From assembly GCA_013399875.1 (NCBI GenBank), contig VXAZ01007509.1, forward strand, positions 283,357 through 347,356: 64,000 nt of DNA, given 5' to 3'. Of the stretch, positions 10,936 to 24,774 are shown in pieces (position 1 is the first letter of the stretch; every line of letters starts with the position of its first letter). Position numbers and translations under genes: made by a program. The notes beneath the pieces were generated by a model, which saw only the letters and a program-made list of their open reading frames with translations, was not told the origin of the DNA and made no database searches. This DNA comes from Gymnorhina tibicen. Its lineage: Eukaryota > Chordata > Aves > Passeriformes > Artamidae.

Positions 10936-13900
10936 TATAAAAGGATGAAGTTTACTGTACCCAGAGAGGGTAAGACGGGTATCACTGTTCCCTCACCTCT
11001 GCCTGGAGCATGCAGGGATACACACGAAAGACTTTTCATGTATGTATTCCCCAGCATTCAACTAAAACCCAGTGTTTGCACTTTTCTAAAATACAAAAAA
11101 CCTGATGAACATTCAGCACATCAACTAACATTTGGACAATCCCCTTAGCACTACCTTGCTGTTTTGTCAGTCGACATCATCATGTTCTTCACTCTTAACA
11201 ACTTCATGATCTGTTTAGTATTTCAAAGAAAGCCTTGCACATCTGTATCGTTAAGGTCAAGACAGACACATGCAAGCAACCACATCACACCCAGACCCAA
11301 TGAATTACAGGTTCTCTACGAGGTTTATAAGGGACATGATCAAGTCCTCCTTAGATTCCCCTCTTCCCATACTCAAAATGTTGCTAAAGGCCACTGAATC
11401 CACAGTGTCACATATCACAGGCCTGGCCATGCTCCAGAGCTGTTTCTATGAATTAGCTTACACAGGCCACAAAGTTGGATTTGCACTGGCAAAACAGCAG
11501 CATCACAGCAGACAGATGCACAGCAAATATCCTTTGGTGATCAAGGGGACTCTGACCAGTCAAAATGCCAAGACGAAGAATTTGGGCTTTGCCTCTTCTC
11601 AGGCTCTTAGAATCTGTCCATGGAGCAAGCAGCTGTCAGTTGCAAGTATTACTGCCCTTTGCCTTTCTCCCTTTCGCCCACTTCAGCTGCTTGGTAACAC
11701 TCCTCCACCCAAAATTACCACACCAGTGACTCGCAGCAGACTCAGCAGAAGTGGCTCTGTATCTGCATTTCAGTTTATATCCCACCACACCAGCTCACAC
11801 CCCCGTCCAGCAGGCTTTGCTGCACACGGCTGGCAGAAAACAGTCAGTGTGACTCCCTGAGCAGCAACTTTGTTCTGTGGGCATTACCAACCACACATGT
11901 GGAAAGATGACTGCCAGCATTCATGGGATGAGAAACAGACTACGAAAGATAAATGCATGACCTCAGCTTCACAGCAAACTTGCTCTCTTCTCAGCTCTTT
12001 TCTCACCAACACAAGAAAGGCATTTATACGAAATGTAAATAAAGCTGACGTAGAGCAGGAAGAGACTGGTGTTTGAAGAGTCTCTTAAATCACAAAGATG
12101 TGGCTCGATGCTTGGCACAAATACCTATATTGTCAATCACAGGTACCATAAATGATGTTCTGTTTACAATTATTAATTGGTTTAGGTCCAAAAAATGCTT
12201 AAGCATAAAGTTAGGTTTATATTAAATATTCCCATTGTATTCAATGAGACTTGGTTAACATGTTCTCAATGCTTTACAGGACAAGACCAGGTAACAAGAA
12301 ATCCATGATGAACAAATCCGTAAGTCTAACATGAAGCACTAGAAATCATCAGTTTTTTACATCTAGCACACTTCCAGCAATATACATAATCATGCAGTGA
12401 AAGTTACTGGAAACTTCTCTTTAAAAAGTACCCCATCATTTTCAGGTGTTTAGAAAAAGAACCTCAAATCAACAGAACCTCAAATCAACCCAGAGACACT
12501 ACACTGTGAAAGGTAAGTATTAAAATACTTCATTACTTGAAAAAAGCAACCAGATGCAAGAGCTACTTGAAGGTAAAATTATAATTTTTAAGTTTCAGCT
12601 CAACACCTCTTTTTACAATTGACCCTGATTCATGCAAATTCCAGGTCATCCATTCTTCTCTATCATCTACCTCCCAACTGAGAAGCAAGGAGGCTGAGGA
12701 GTGCGGGCAGAAAGGAGTCTAGCAGTAATGCAATGCAAATGTTTTCCTATCTGAAACACTGTTAACAGAACCAAAATACTGGTTTCCATGGCAACGCAAA
12801 CCGTGTCACATGCTTACACTTATGTATATTAAGTACATATTGAACAGTTTAATCGTAACACAAAATCCTGTACATTTGTAAGGTACAAAATTAACACTGG
12901 AAATCTTCACTATTTACTTTTCAGTTGCTTAACCTGAAAAATTTATTGCATTACAGTGTGTTGAGTGTGACCTTATATTATGCCTATGCAGCTTCATAGG
13001 TGCTCCAATACTGACAGTGTTAGGTGCATCAAAATTAAATGATCAACAATAAATCAAACTCTCTTCACACTGCATAGACTGAATCCTGTTTTTAAAAGCA
13101 GCAGTGTTGCCAATTATTTCCTTCTTCCTTGCAAAATCCCTTTAGGCATTGTGTAACAGAAAATTATTTAGTTGTCTTGCCCTTCTGAAACATCCTGAAA
13201 ACCTCTATTATCTTACCGTTTTTCCTTCCTCCACCTCCAGATTCCTGTAAACACTACACACAGTTGCTGACCTTGTACCGAGTCACCTTGCACTATATAC
13301 AGTGCAAAAACTCCCCTCTCAAATGGAATTCCCCTTGCTATACACCGGAGCACAGGCACATTTGCCTACTAATTAGAGAGTGTCTCTTTGAAGAGCTGCT
13401 TGCTTCTTCTTCAGAAGAAAAGTTCTTTATGTGTGTTGTTATCATTTGTGCACAGCTAACTGCTCAAAATTATTCAGGTAAGTAAAATTACCTATGTCTG
13501 TGTATGCAGAAAAGACAGAACAATGTTATGATTCATGCAAAACTGTTATATGTCATCCTTCTTCAGCATATCTAATCCGGCTTTTACTTGCTCAACTCTG
13601 CATGTGTTCAATCAGTGAGATGGTTCAAGGCTTAGCGAAACAACAAAAAAGTTAAAAATACACCTGAATTAAGCTTGAGTACTGTTGCGTAAAAAACAGA
13701 TGTGTAGAAGTTTTCTGGTGAAGCAGTAGCAGTATATATTTTACTTTCGGATTACTTAAGTGTTTTAAGCATTATTATAGAACTGAGGTTCTCTTGTTGA
13801 ACAAAACAGACTGATTTTGAAACTAAAATTCAAACATATTACACTGATAGTATCGACAAAGTAACTCAGCATTCTGAAGTTAAGTATCTCCTTTTGCTGG

Positions 13901-14531
13901 GGGGGAAAAAACCAACCACCACAAAGTCAGAAAAATGACAAATAGCTTCAATTCCTCCAGTGTTGCATTTTCACAAAAGCCATCCATCTCAGCCACATCA
14001 ACCAGGAACCACAACAGAGACTCTGAGCTCTCTACTCCTGTACCAAGTGCATTCAGAGGGACTACTCACTCACACACATTATGCTTGTGACACCTAAGCA
14101 CACATGCACAAGTGGGGCCCAAAGATGAAAACTGCTAAATTTCTGTTCACCCAAAGTTATACCTAACATAGCTGGTAGCATTTCAAACAAAACTTTGTAT
14201 TCTCTCGTTTATAGCTACATCAATGTAATTGCTTGCCCTTCTCAAGCTGAAGCCAGCCAAAGCAGTTAATGCATTAACAAGTTTTCGATTTGGTTTTGTT
14301 TTGCTTTTTTCCATGTTTATTAAAGCACCTATTTTTGAGGGGCTGTAGTCCTTCCATTTTTGGTGTTAAAACTTAAAATTTGTCTTTGAAAATCTGTCCA
14401 AACTGGGTAGAGACCTATACTTTAAAAAAAATTGGAAAAGCAGTTTGCACCTACCCCATCTGGGTGCATTAGTGATTTGTTGTTAAAAAGGACTGACACA
14501 TTACCTGTGAAAAGTGTATTACCTCAGAGCT
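10936..14531 (-). other. NCOA7: NCOA7 5' intron, no gene supported
   Basis: No exon or known repeat is recognised. A plus-strand open frame of 196 codons (11270-11860) exists but has no recognisable domain and is antisense to the NCOA7 intron; I treat it as chance. A short duplication of AGAACCTCAAATCAAC lies near 12458-12488. Confidence 0.55.
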
Positions 14532-14640
14532 AGATTCATAGGATCAAGGATCATTCAAGCTGAAAAAGACCTTTAAGGTCATCAAGATGTTAACCATAAA
14601 CCTACTCATGGTCTTGCTGATAATTATGACAGGACCTAGG
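14532..14640 (-). mobile_element. CR1 LINE 3' fragment, inverted
   Basis: On the plus strand this reads as the reverse complement of a CR1 3' end: CATAGGATCAAGGATCATT, then AGCTGAAAAAGACC and TAAGGTCATCAAGATGTTAACC. These correspond to the CR1 terminal octamer repeats and the 'ttggaaaagacc...gatcatcaagtccaacc' block. The match fades after about 14640 and could extend to about 14720. Confidence 0.75.
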
Positions 14641-15111
14641 ATTTAAATGCATACATCCGATCCCAAACACATGGCTGGGCTGACCTCATTAACAGGTCTA
14701 GCTTCCACAGGTCAAAACTGAGATATCTGCATGCTGGACTCAGGGAAGTAAAAAGAAGGGGCAAAAGAATAAGTGAAAAGAAGCAGGAAGAGAGATATGT
14801 TTCAAGGCCAGATGAAGTAAATCATAAATTATAACATGGGATTCTGTCATCCTGGAGCCTTTCAGTGAGAAAATCATCCACAGGTCTTTCATCACAAAAT
14901 TCACAACAAATAGTACATGCCATGAAGAAGAAATCAAAACTTATACAAGAGATGCAAAACACAGTACCCAGTAGAACTTTTTATTTCAATTGCAATATAA
15001 TGCTGACAGAAAAGCAGTTAAGATTTGAAAACTGTACTCAGTACTGAATGTGGAGTCCTGATTCCAGTTCATCCGTGGAAGTCTGATTTTTTACAAAGTT
15101 TCTTGATCCTT

Positions 15112-15175
15112 TAAAAAAAAACAAACAACAAACCAAAGCAACAAACAAACAAAAAACTAACAAAAAAACCCCACA
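15112..15175. repeat. A/C-rich low-complexity tract
   Basis: The plus strand is almost only A and C here, built from short AAAC and AAC units with poly-A runs. Similar tracts occur at 16385-16430, 39723-39740 and 54323-54457. No function is evident. Confidence 0.8.
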
Positions 15176-17249
15176 GCCAGAGGAGAGGCTTTTGAAGGAC
15201 TGTTACCATTTACTAAGTGATGACAGTTTTTCCCAAGAAATGCATTTTGTAACTTGAAGCCTTTACATCCCAAACCCTACACTGGTACACAACAAAATGA
15301 ACACAAGACAGTTACCAAGTAAAAAGAAATACATGTCTCCTCAGAAGCACCTTAAAAATCAGGTTTGGTGCTACAAGTGTCTGCTTCAGCTGTACCACCT
15401 TTCCTTTTGCAAACCTCCTTGGCTTTCTGCTTGCATGTGCACACACTACCCACAGCATCCTTCAATCATGGCTCATTCCTAACAGAGCAGGGTCCCATTT
15501 TGCAAGGAGCAGCATCGCTCTGCTCTGCTGGGTCTACATCTCCTTCCCTGGAGGAAAACAAAGAGACCAATGGACCTGCATTGCTCTTCTCATAAACTTA
15601 ACTTGAAGTGTGTTCATAATTGAGCAGAAAGGCTAGGAACCACTCTCCTGGATGCAGTGTTTCTCCCACAGCTCACCACCCATGGAAGCCAGGAGAATCC
15701 TCCAACACACATCAGTGCATAAGGTCTGGTTTATTCCCAGGGTGCACGTTCCTTGCTCTTTCCAACTTCCCTGTAGAAGATTCATTATTTCTTGTTTTTG
15801 CTGTACCATTTTGGTTTCAAGATCAGTCTCTACTCCCTTGCCCCTAAAACCTGCCTATTATTTGCCAGGCTCAGCCTGGGACTGGGAACTACCAGAGCAG
15901 GGCTTAGAAAAGGACACAGCTGGTTGATAAAACACTGAAACTTACTTCTCATGTAATAGGGTCAGGTGCACAGTGTCAACAGTGCAGGAGAAAAGAAAAC
16001 TAATCTTCATCTCCTTAATCTCTTTTCATGACAACCAGTGTGTTACTTGTACTCACAGAAATGATGCACTACAAACAGAATCCAGTTTTCAAAACAACCC
16101 ACTTAAATTAAAAATTTGTCCACTGAGGGATCAGTTAGCAGCAGGGCCCCTTTTTAAGGGATCTAGAATTCCTGACAGAAGGAAACAAATGGACATTTGA
16201 TGTGATGTGAGCAAACACATCGGCACAAGCCCAACAAAGGAGATTTTCCTTTCTATCCTGTAAGTATGACTGTAGCAGATATCACAGGAAGTTCTTGCCT
16301 AGCCTCTGCACACTGATGTGATGCTACCCTCTCTTCACTCTTAACTAAAAGGCATACCTAACCAACACTGCCCAGCACCATACATTAAAAAAACCCCAAC
16401 ACCGCAGAACAAAACCAAAACCCAAATTACCTGTAAATCAAATGAAATTTCTTCAGCGGATACCTAACCATGAGGACTGGAGAACAACTCACGGCACTGG
16501 CAGAAAGCCACCCTTGCTGGTTCACAATTTGTTTCCTAACTGCCCTGATGATTACCCAGGCTGCTTGTGACTTGACCCCATGTATTTGGGTGGCAAGAAG
16601 ACTATCACGTTCATCAGCTGTTAATTATTTGGACCAGATCTGCACAAGTGACTGGCTCACAACAGGCAGTCATTCTGTCACCACAAACCTGGCCACATTT
16701 CAGCACACTGCTCTGTAACAAAGTAAATGTTTCATCTCCTTGGTTCTTCACTCATTGTCACCAAGATGTCACCGCTTACACCACACAGCTACCAGACAAT
16801 ATCTGCATTTCAGAAGTTTTTGGAGCTGGGACAGAAGGAACAGACCAGATTTTATGTCACGGATTACCACAGCTCCTACCTTTAGGAGTCTTCAGCAGCT
16901 TCACTACAAAAGGTTTGATCAGCAACCAGGATGGGAAAAGGGAGTACAAAATGTCAAACACTGCTTATGTAAGAGAAGAATTTCTTTTTAATATAAATTA
17001 TAAATATAATGCAAATAATCTTCATGTGTAAAATTATTATACACTTCAGTGCTTCCCTGAATTATCTGAACCTTTGTGAGAAAGTATGAAGGAAGAACTC
17101 AAGACACTCTCTGGCCTACAAAGTTTTGCTGAGTTTGCTGCAACTACCAAAATCTGCATACAGATTAAACCCAGCTTTATCACAAGTACCCAGGTCTTTG
17201 GCATCAGTACAGCTGCTTAAAAAGCATTCTAAAAATGACACCTCTTAAG

Positions 17250-17320
17250 TAGAGGTATACTACCTCTACTCTAAGATACCTCTACTCTAATATACCTATT
17301 AGAGGTATACCACCTCTAAT
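17250..17320. repeat. Hairpin-forming 16-bp tandem repeat
   Basis: Two 16-base units beginning TACCTCTACTCTAA lie at 17261-17276 and 17277-17292, differing at one base. They are flanked by two inverted repeats. TAGAGGTA/TACCTCTA forms an 8-bp stem with a 3-base loop at 17250-17268, and ATTAGAGGT/ACCTCTAAT forms a 9-bp stem with a 5-base loop at 17298-17320. Confidence 0.8.
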
Positions 17321-20300
17321 AAAGCCCTTGCCACCAGACTGGGCACTACTTAACCACAAGACAGTTAACTACAGCAAAAGCCGACTGACACAGCACAGAA
17401 GCAGTGCCAAGCCACTGACAACATCGAGTTGTTCCAGGCAGCATCTCCTCCAAAGTAACAACCTAGGCAGACCCAAGGATTTTCTGCAATCACAGCATCA
17501 CCTGATCTGGCAGGAAGCCATCCACACCTCTTTCCCTCTGAACCATGGTGGCAGTGATGCTTCCTGAATATACTTCTTTTCTACCCGCTGCATTACCTTA
17601 GAGCACTTAAAAAGAAAACAAACTAGAAAATAAGACAGATGGCATGTGGGGCAGAAAGCAAAAAAAAAATAGACTGGAGTAGCAGTAGACCAAGAGAGCA
17701 CTGCTAGAAAAGGCTGAATGTACTTGAAAAAAATGAGTCGGGGAATACATTATCTTTTCTTAAGATAAAGCTGAGTTCAAGGAAGCAGTAAGTCTCACTG
17801 TGGACTTCTGTAAAACAAAGCTGTGATTTCCTCTGTCTGGTGCTCTGAAACAGATCTTTGTCTGCAGAGTCTTAGATTTTGAGGAAGTGGTCATCAGGTA
17901 TCTACAGAAACACTATGAGAAGATCCCCAAATCAGTCACTAATGGGTGAGAGTACAGTAAGAAAATTTCCTTTCTAGAAATTGGTAGCTACTAATAAAAA
18001 GCTTTTAAATCCTAAAGTGAACACAAAATGAAACATAAACAATACTATTTTGACATTGTAACCAAAAGATAAACACAGCTCCTGCCTGTATAAACAGGTA
18101 TAATTTCCCCACAAAGCTTGCATGTTTTCTGTTCCTGTAAATCAGTTTGATGTTACCACTACTTAAACATGGGTACTCATACAACCCGCATTTCAAGAAG
18201 GATGTTGAAAAAAACCCCTGCAAAACAGAGCAGCCATAAGAAAAGCAACAACAGGGAAGAAATGGCACCTCGGTGCAATCTACACATAGCATATCAAAGA
18301 GGAGGCCGAATGCTTAATTACAGATCTCGAGTACTACAGAATAGCACAGAAGGGAACAGCTTCACCGAGCTCTGACAGGGGCATTGGACCACACAACACC
18401 AGGAATTTGAGGCATGCAACTGAAAGCACAGCTCGCCTCTTATGATAAATAACAATCAGAAAGGCTTACTGACATTATGATGAGTACTTTACACATCAAA
18501 AAATTCAAGTCTAATCCAGAAGTCTTCCTAAAGAATGAACTGTGGTTCCACGACAAGTCATTAATTCTCAAGTAAGTATAGGGAGGTTAGGAGGATGCTA
18601 TATGGTACTGAGCTGAAATACTGATACTCTTGCTCCAAGTTTAGTCAAGAGACCAGGGGCAGCACAGGAACAAGAGCGAAGCATTGCAGCTGGTTCTGGG
18701 CACTTAGTACAACCTTCTGAATTACAACCCACTGGGACGCACCACCAGACCCCTCGAAGCCTGTCTGCACTCTGCCCTTTCAGGCAAGTCCGGGAGAGAC
18801 TGCAGATAAACAACCACAGCCCCATGCACTGCTGCAGAGTGCTGCCCACCCCAAAACGGAACAGTTCCCAACATACAACTTCCAGCACCAGCAGAACCCC
18901 TCACACCCACCTGACGTTTTGACCAGGAACAAAGACATACAGCTTTCCACCTACAATAAGTAGGGTTTGCAAAGACGAGGGGGAGGAAAAAAAAAAGAAT
19001 ACTCCCCTGTATGTGTTTAATATATCAATCTGAAATATTTTGTTTGGAGAGAGAAATGTAATTCCTCTAGCCTGCTGTGAATTTTGTCGTTAACTCATTG
19101 TTTCATAAATCTGGCTAGGAAAAAATGACAAGGGAGTAAGATTTTAAAAAGAAAAAAAAAGGAGAAGAGGAAAAAGAGAACTTAAGACTTGTTTCTCCTA
19201 CTCTGCTTTCCTTCCTAGTCAAAGGAGGTCACTTGAGGGAGCACTCTTAATGCTGACTTCACTCCTCAAATGTAGAATTACATTTCCTCTTTTTGGGAAA
19301 GTGATCTTAACCCCCAGGACAAACTCACAGCAGAAGTGGCAGCAACATGACTTGGACATTTTCATCCATGTGGGTGCAGATCCCTCACAGGAGGGAGAGA
19401 GAAGCCATCAACTTTGTGGCAGGCAGCCACCCCTACCGTCAATAACTACAGTGGATACCTCCCTAAAACAAAAGCTACACCCATAAAGCCTTTGACTTTT
19501 TTGGCTTATTGATCATGATGAGGAAGAGGTTTGTCAGTCAGCTGCTTCTTGGGTGATGACACTGAATTTCCTCTGCCAGATGAGCGGTGGGCCACGACTG
19601 CCTGCTGCGCTGGGCACCTGCTGAGACACAGAGGGCACAGGCCAGGTGCTGGACAGAGAGCTTTACCACTCTTCTCAGCATTGGTTATGTTCCAGCTTTC
19701 CTTTCACGCCTACTGGATAGCAAAGGGAAATTGAGTCCCTTTGTCCTTCATTTCCATAATTACTGTTTGTGAGCAGCTCCAGCTGCCTAGAGCAGCAATT
19801 TTCTTGTGTCAGATCTTGCTGCAGAGGCTCACACCACGTTCCCACCTTTGAAATGCCCACCCAAATGGGTGACTGCGGGGAGTCACTCTGGCTGCAGTAA
19901 CCAGCCATGATTCCCACAACTTTTTAAATTACCTTTCTGAAGACATGTTATCCTCCAACCCAAAACATTTGCAAGTAAACTCACTTCTGTTTGAATAGAG
20001 GGGCTTATTCCCTAACACTTGAAGAGATTTGCAAGCTGTCCCCTGAAGTCAGGACCATAAGGTAGCCAAATATCTACTAGAGCCAGCCTCCAACCAATTT
20101 CAACCTTCTCTTTCAAAATCATGGATACACAAAGCAACAAAGTCATATTCCTAATAACACAAGGACTGTTCCAATCAATTGTAACTCACTTCATCTCCAA
20201 AGGGAATTACTAATCATTTCAGCAGCAGATGTGACACATCCAAATGGGAGAGTGGCTGCTGCTGCAGTGAGAACAGGGCACTGGGCAAAGCTGAAGAGTG

Positions 20301-21233
20301 AAACCCAGAGACTGCCTCATAACCAACTTGGACAAATCAGGTATTCCAAAAGTGTTTCTTTTCCATAACATAATATGCAACAAGGAAAAAAACAAAAAAG
20401 ACACAGAATTTCCCTCCAAGCCCAAGATTTTGATCCACTACTTTAAAAAAAAAAAAAGGGAAAGCCATCAGACAGCATTTTGGCTACAAGCATCTACTTC
20501 AATACAACTCTTCCAAGGATCAACATTACTTGACTATTTAGGTCCTTAAAATATTTTGTGTATATTTTTACATTTAAAGATATATATTCCTGATAAGTAA
20601 TTTTCATTCAGGAAGTATATATTCATGCACACTTTTCTTGGCATTTTCTATTGCCTTCTCCATTAATTTTCTGAAAGTCTGTGTGTGTACACATAAGTAT
20701 CAGATAGAACAGTATCAGGAAATTATTATTTCCATACTGTGTAAACACTGTCTGATACAATACGCTGGCAGAGTTCATCAACACACATTTTAAGTATCAC
20801 ACAAACACAGGCCCTTAGACTGGGTCATAGCATTTGAAGCAAATCATAATCGATTAATGGGCACCTACCCATCTTAAAAGTCCACCACTGTGCATTAATA
20901 CAAGAAACATATGACTATCTAATGGGAGAACAATAATTGTAGCATGTAAAGTAAACACATGCTAAAAGCCTGTTATTGAGTCGAAATGTTCATCATCTCA
21001 TTTCATCACCTAGGGGATGAACAGTTACTGCATCCTTTAGCACCAGGATACTGCACACACATCACCAAGATACAAGTATGCCACTCCACCCGAAAACGAA
21101 CTCTGAAGCAGTGTATGATGAAGTACAGAGAGGAAAGTCCATTGCACTGATTAAAGAGACAAAAATCAATTATTGGCACACCTTTGGCACCCGGCAGCAC
21201 TTCTCAATCCCGACAACCTAAGGCTACATAAAT

Positions 21234-21259
21234 TTATATATATATAGAGAGAGAGAGAG
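21234..21259. repeat. Compound TA/GA microsatellite
   Basis: A short TA run passes directly into a GA run. It lies about 100 bases from the edge of the CpG cluster at 21.35 kb. Confidence 0.9.
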
Positions 21260-21344
21260 CCTGGAACATTCTAGTAATTCATCCAAGACCCTGAGAAGGA
21301 GGAAATAAATGAGATTCGAAGCCGTGAAAGCCATCTCGGCTGCA

Positions 21345-21640
21345 CCGGCTGGGTAGCGGCAGCAGCAGAGCACATCCCGGGTGCCTGGGAGCAGCACCTG
21401 GGCGGGCGGGCAGGTCCCTGCAGCCGCCCCGCGCCCCCGGCCGCGCCCGCACGGACACACCGCGCCCGTGGGCCGCCCCGCGCCTCCCGGGCTGCGCTGC
21501 CGGNGCGGTCCCGCCTCCCCTCGGCCCCGCCCGGCCGCGGTGGCCCCGGGACCGGGGGCGGCGGCCGCCCTCCTGGGCTGCTTCACGGGCTTTAAGCCGT
21601 GTCCCGAGGAAAGGGGTAGGTCTGCGGGGCCAGAAGTCCT
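21345..21640. promoter_or_regulatory. NCOA7: CpG-rich cluster, possible alternative NCOA7 promoter
   Basis: A sharply bounded GC- and CpG-dense block of about 300 bases sits in otherwise AT-rich intronic DNA and holds one ambiguous base (N at 21504). It is a candidate internal promoter of NCOA7, a gene known in mammals to use several first exons. No convincing first-exon donor was identified on the minus strand. On the plus strand a GGGGTAGGT near 21613-21621 could serve as a donor, so an antisense transcript is also possible. Confidence 0.45.
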
Positions 21641-24600
21641 ACGAGTCATAAAGCCCAAGCGCCGGGGTCTGCCTCTGGAGAGGAGTTTTCTCAAGGGCGG
21701 TACTAAAAACAAAACAACCAGTTTTGGAAATTGAGGTTAACCAAGCCTTTAGATCCGTGGGAAACTGAAAAGCCTAGAAACCTAATCTGCTGTTTCTACA
21801 CTGTCCGCCAGTAGGCTTCTTCACCCAATCCCCGGAAAACAACACCCGCTATATTTACCAGAAACTCCACTCCCTTATCCGAGATAACTGCAGGTAACTT
21901 TTCCAGACGCTTGTGGCTAGCCTAAACAAGATCTAGCTTCTTATTTCTTCCTTCGGTTAGTAATCAGCTCTGAAACACTGAAAGATTAGGGGGAGACCTA
22001 CAAAGGCATTGTAACACCATTAAATTCCAAATTCTGCAAGACAAAAATTCAAGCCTGAATATAGGCAGATACCTGCATAAATGAAAAGGTGACACAAACT
22101 GTACACATATATATAGAGATGCTAAAAGAGTGTCAAATAACAAATGGCGCAGGTATCTCAAGAATAATTTTTTTACTAGTTATAATGCTACAAATCCAAC
22201 AAGTTTTAATTTTAGGTAAGAGATCTGTCAGAGGCTTTTTTTTTTTTTTTAATTTAACAGCTGCTTAAAAGATTAATTCCAAAAACATGTGTCATTTTCA
22301 GGACCAAATGCATCTCCAATACAGACACAGCCATCTCCCACCATTGCCATTATCCCCTACTTGTAGCATATGCTTGCTACCACTCAGTGTCACTACTGGA
22401 ACAATCAACTCCTCCACTAAATTTGCTGCTGCACTTTCAGCTAAAATTGAAGTTTCCATCTGATTCTTTTTTTTAACCAAAACAGTTTATTTTACAAGAG
22501 ACAGATTTTCTTTAAAGTGTAGTCTGCTACTTAAAGGATACATTCTGAGAGCACACTGCAGTTACTACATCTTATTATTATCCAGCAAAAGATGGACAAA
22601 CACAAAGTTACATTGGTTAAAATCTCAAAGACTTCACTGGCACAAGGGTTCTCTACCATCACACAGAATAAAGGGGCCCTGCTCTCAGTTACTCTTCCAG
22701 CAGTGTTTAGATAACAAAACTGGGGGGGAAAAAGAGGAAGAATAGTAATACTGTTTACCTAACCTCTTTTGCCAAACTGCAGAAGCTGTGAAGCTCTATC
22801 CATCAAACTGGTGGAAACCCTATTAATCTCTTAGCTGCATTTGCACAACAGTGACAGTGACTAACACCTTATTTTAGCTCCAGGAAAAGCTGTCCCTGTC
22901 CTAATGTACCAGTTTGCTGTCCATCATCATTCCAAGCACGGGCACCTCTGTTATACAGTGTAGAAAGCTCTATGAAGACAATGCATAAACTCCATAGAGC
23001 AAAGAAACTACACATTTCTATAGCATTTATGTTGCCCTGAGCATATCAGATACATATTCTAGACTGCTGGCATGCCGGAGAAATCACTCAAATTCCTGTC
23101 AGAGCAGCAGGATAAGCAGGCTAGGACTGGGATGGAAGCATCGTACAAGTTCTGGTTATGGCACTGTGGGCTACTGCCTGTGGCTCAACCCACAGACTCC
23201 ATGTCAGTGGAAGAACCTGTGTGAGTGGGATGCAATACACTGTTTTATTTTACTGAGTCTGGAAGAACTAAGTAATGCCTTTCTGTTGCAACGATGAACA
23301 TGAGATAGGCAGATAATAGGTAGATTAGACACACACGCACATCACCTTTGAAATAAAATTTAGTTTTAGTCTCTCTACAGTATAGAGGATAGCAGACAGT
23401 CTGAATGGTTTGCTCTTTCCCACGGCAATATGTTCCTTGCCAATTCACTTGAATACAAATGTTCTAACATCATTTGATTAATTTTCTTTGTGGTATCAGT
23501 GCTTGGAATATCTTCACTTGAGAAAAGCTTAAATTCATGTTGCTCATTGATTTCAAGATTGGGCAAATTTGTTTTATCACTGATTGCATTATTTTGATGG
23601 AAACAAAATGTAAATTTGCTCTTTTCATTGCTTCCAAATTGTGAATTTTTAGCCTAGAAAAAGATTTCTCACACAAACGCACATGTATAACCACACATGG
23701 AAGACAGAACTGATTTGGGATACTAAAATACCACATTTGAATGGGTTTTGATCTTCTACTTCAGTGTACGTTAACAGAGTTGCATACATTCAAGAGAAAA
23801 AATTGCTAGAGGTACAGTACGTTTATGGTCTGCATTCAGATCAGCTTACACTAACGGCAGAAAAAAATACTGCATTACTCATGTGTGGTTCATGTAGTTT
23901 TTGTTTCTTTTTTTTTACATCTGAAATCGTTAGCTTACAGCTCATTTATTTAAGAAAGACAACCTGCCATAAAGAATTACACTGACAACCTTGACTACTA
24001 TAACGTCCAGTTTTGAAAAGATATAAAAATAAAGGTGGCACCAATCTTTCTTTTTTTTTTTCCATTTTCAGTCCTTCTGTTTTAGCCAATTACTCCTACC
24101 ATTATTCACCATGAAGTAGTCACAAAATAGGTTTCATACAGACAGACTTTTATGCATACATAATTGAGCTCCTGCTTGATCCTACTGCACTGAGGTCTAT
24201 TCTTAGCCTGGTTTCTTCAGTTTATGTAATGATGAATTTTCAGAGTGTCCCCAACTCACCCTTTTAACTTTGAATTGAATGTCTAGATATAACTCAATTT
24301 GACTGAGGTATTGAAATTTTCCACAAGTTTTACAAAAATGAGAAAGAGACCATAGCTTGAAACTTTTATAAGAAATTCTGCCCTAATAACTGATTCTGTG
24401 CACCCATTTCTCGTCTAGAAGAGCAAACCAGAAGTTGCTTCCAAAATGCTCAGCAGAAGAGAGACTATAAAAAGAAATGGAATTTGCTGAAATACAAGAG
24501 GAGATGACAAAAAAGTCTTATTTGTTTCAACTAAGGTAGCTCAGCGGGCACTGGATGAAGCACTTCACCACCACGCTTTATCCCAAACCCCAGAATCACG

Positions 24601-24774
24601 TGCATTTTAACATGGCCTGAAAGGGAAAAATAGCTGACCCAGGTTTTTCTAAGTCAAATGCAGTGCCAGGGGAAGAACGGAAGCTGAAGAAAAAGAATAC
24701 AAGAACGTGTGAAAATATTTATAAAATATTGCTGGTTGCTCCCCCTTCTCGTTCTTCAGGATCATTAACATATC
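21641..24774 (-). other. NCOA7: NCOA7 5' intron with possible transposon remnant
   Basis: This is AT-rich sequence between two CpG clusters. The only thing of note is the possible hAT-type reading-frame remnant at about 23.47-23.75 kb. Poly-T runs lie near 22238-22251 and 24049-24061. No exon is supported. Confidence 0.5.
23470..23754 (-). pseudogene. Possible decayed hAT transposase C-terminal fragment
   Basis: The minus strand encodes a stretch containing PCVVIHVRLCEKSFSRLK, then about 10 residues later MKRANLHFVSIK. This order (P..V.....E.SFS.LK, then M..xRL..L...SI) resembles the C-terminal dimerisation domain of hAT transposases and their domesticated relatives. The frame is open for 95 codons between a TGA and a TGA, and the sequence just beyond LK is shortened by about two residues relative to the family pattern. 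No zinc finger or catalytic region is seen nearby. Resemblance is from memory of the family motif, so this could be chance. Confidence 0.3.

Larger units (their letters stand above)
14641..21340 (-). other. NCOA7: NCOA7 5' intron with simple repeats, no gene seen
   Basis: The stretch is AT-rich intronic sequence. It contains an A/C-rich tract at 15112-15175, a smaller one near 16385-16430, a small hairpin-forming repeat at 17250-17320 and poly-A runs near 17660 and 20443-20457. No exon with credible splice sites and a recognisable product was found on either strand. Confidence 0.55.

Noticed and set aside
18598..18910. GC-richer block with cysteine-containing open frames on the minus strand
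   Set aside because: No recognisable domain, no splice consensus at the edges and no repeat identity could be assigned.
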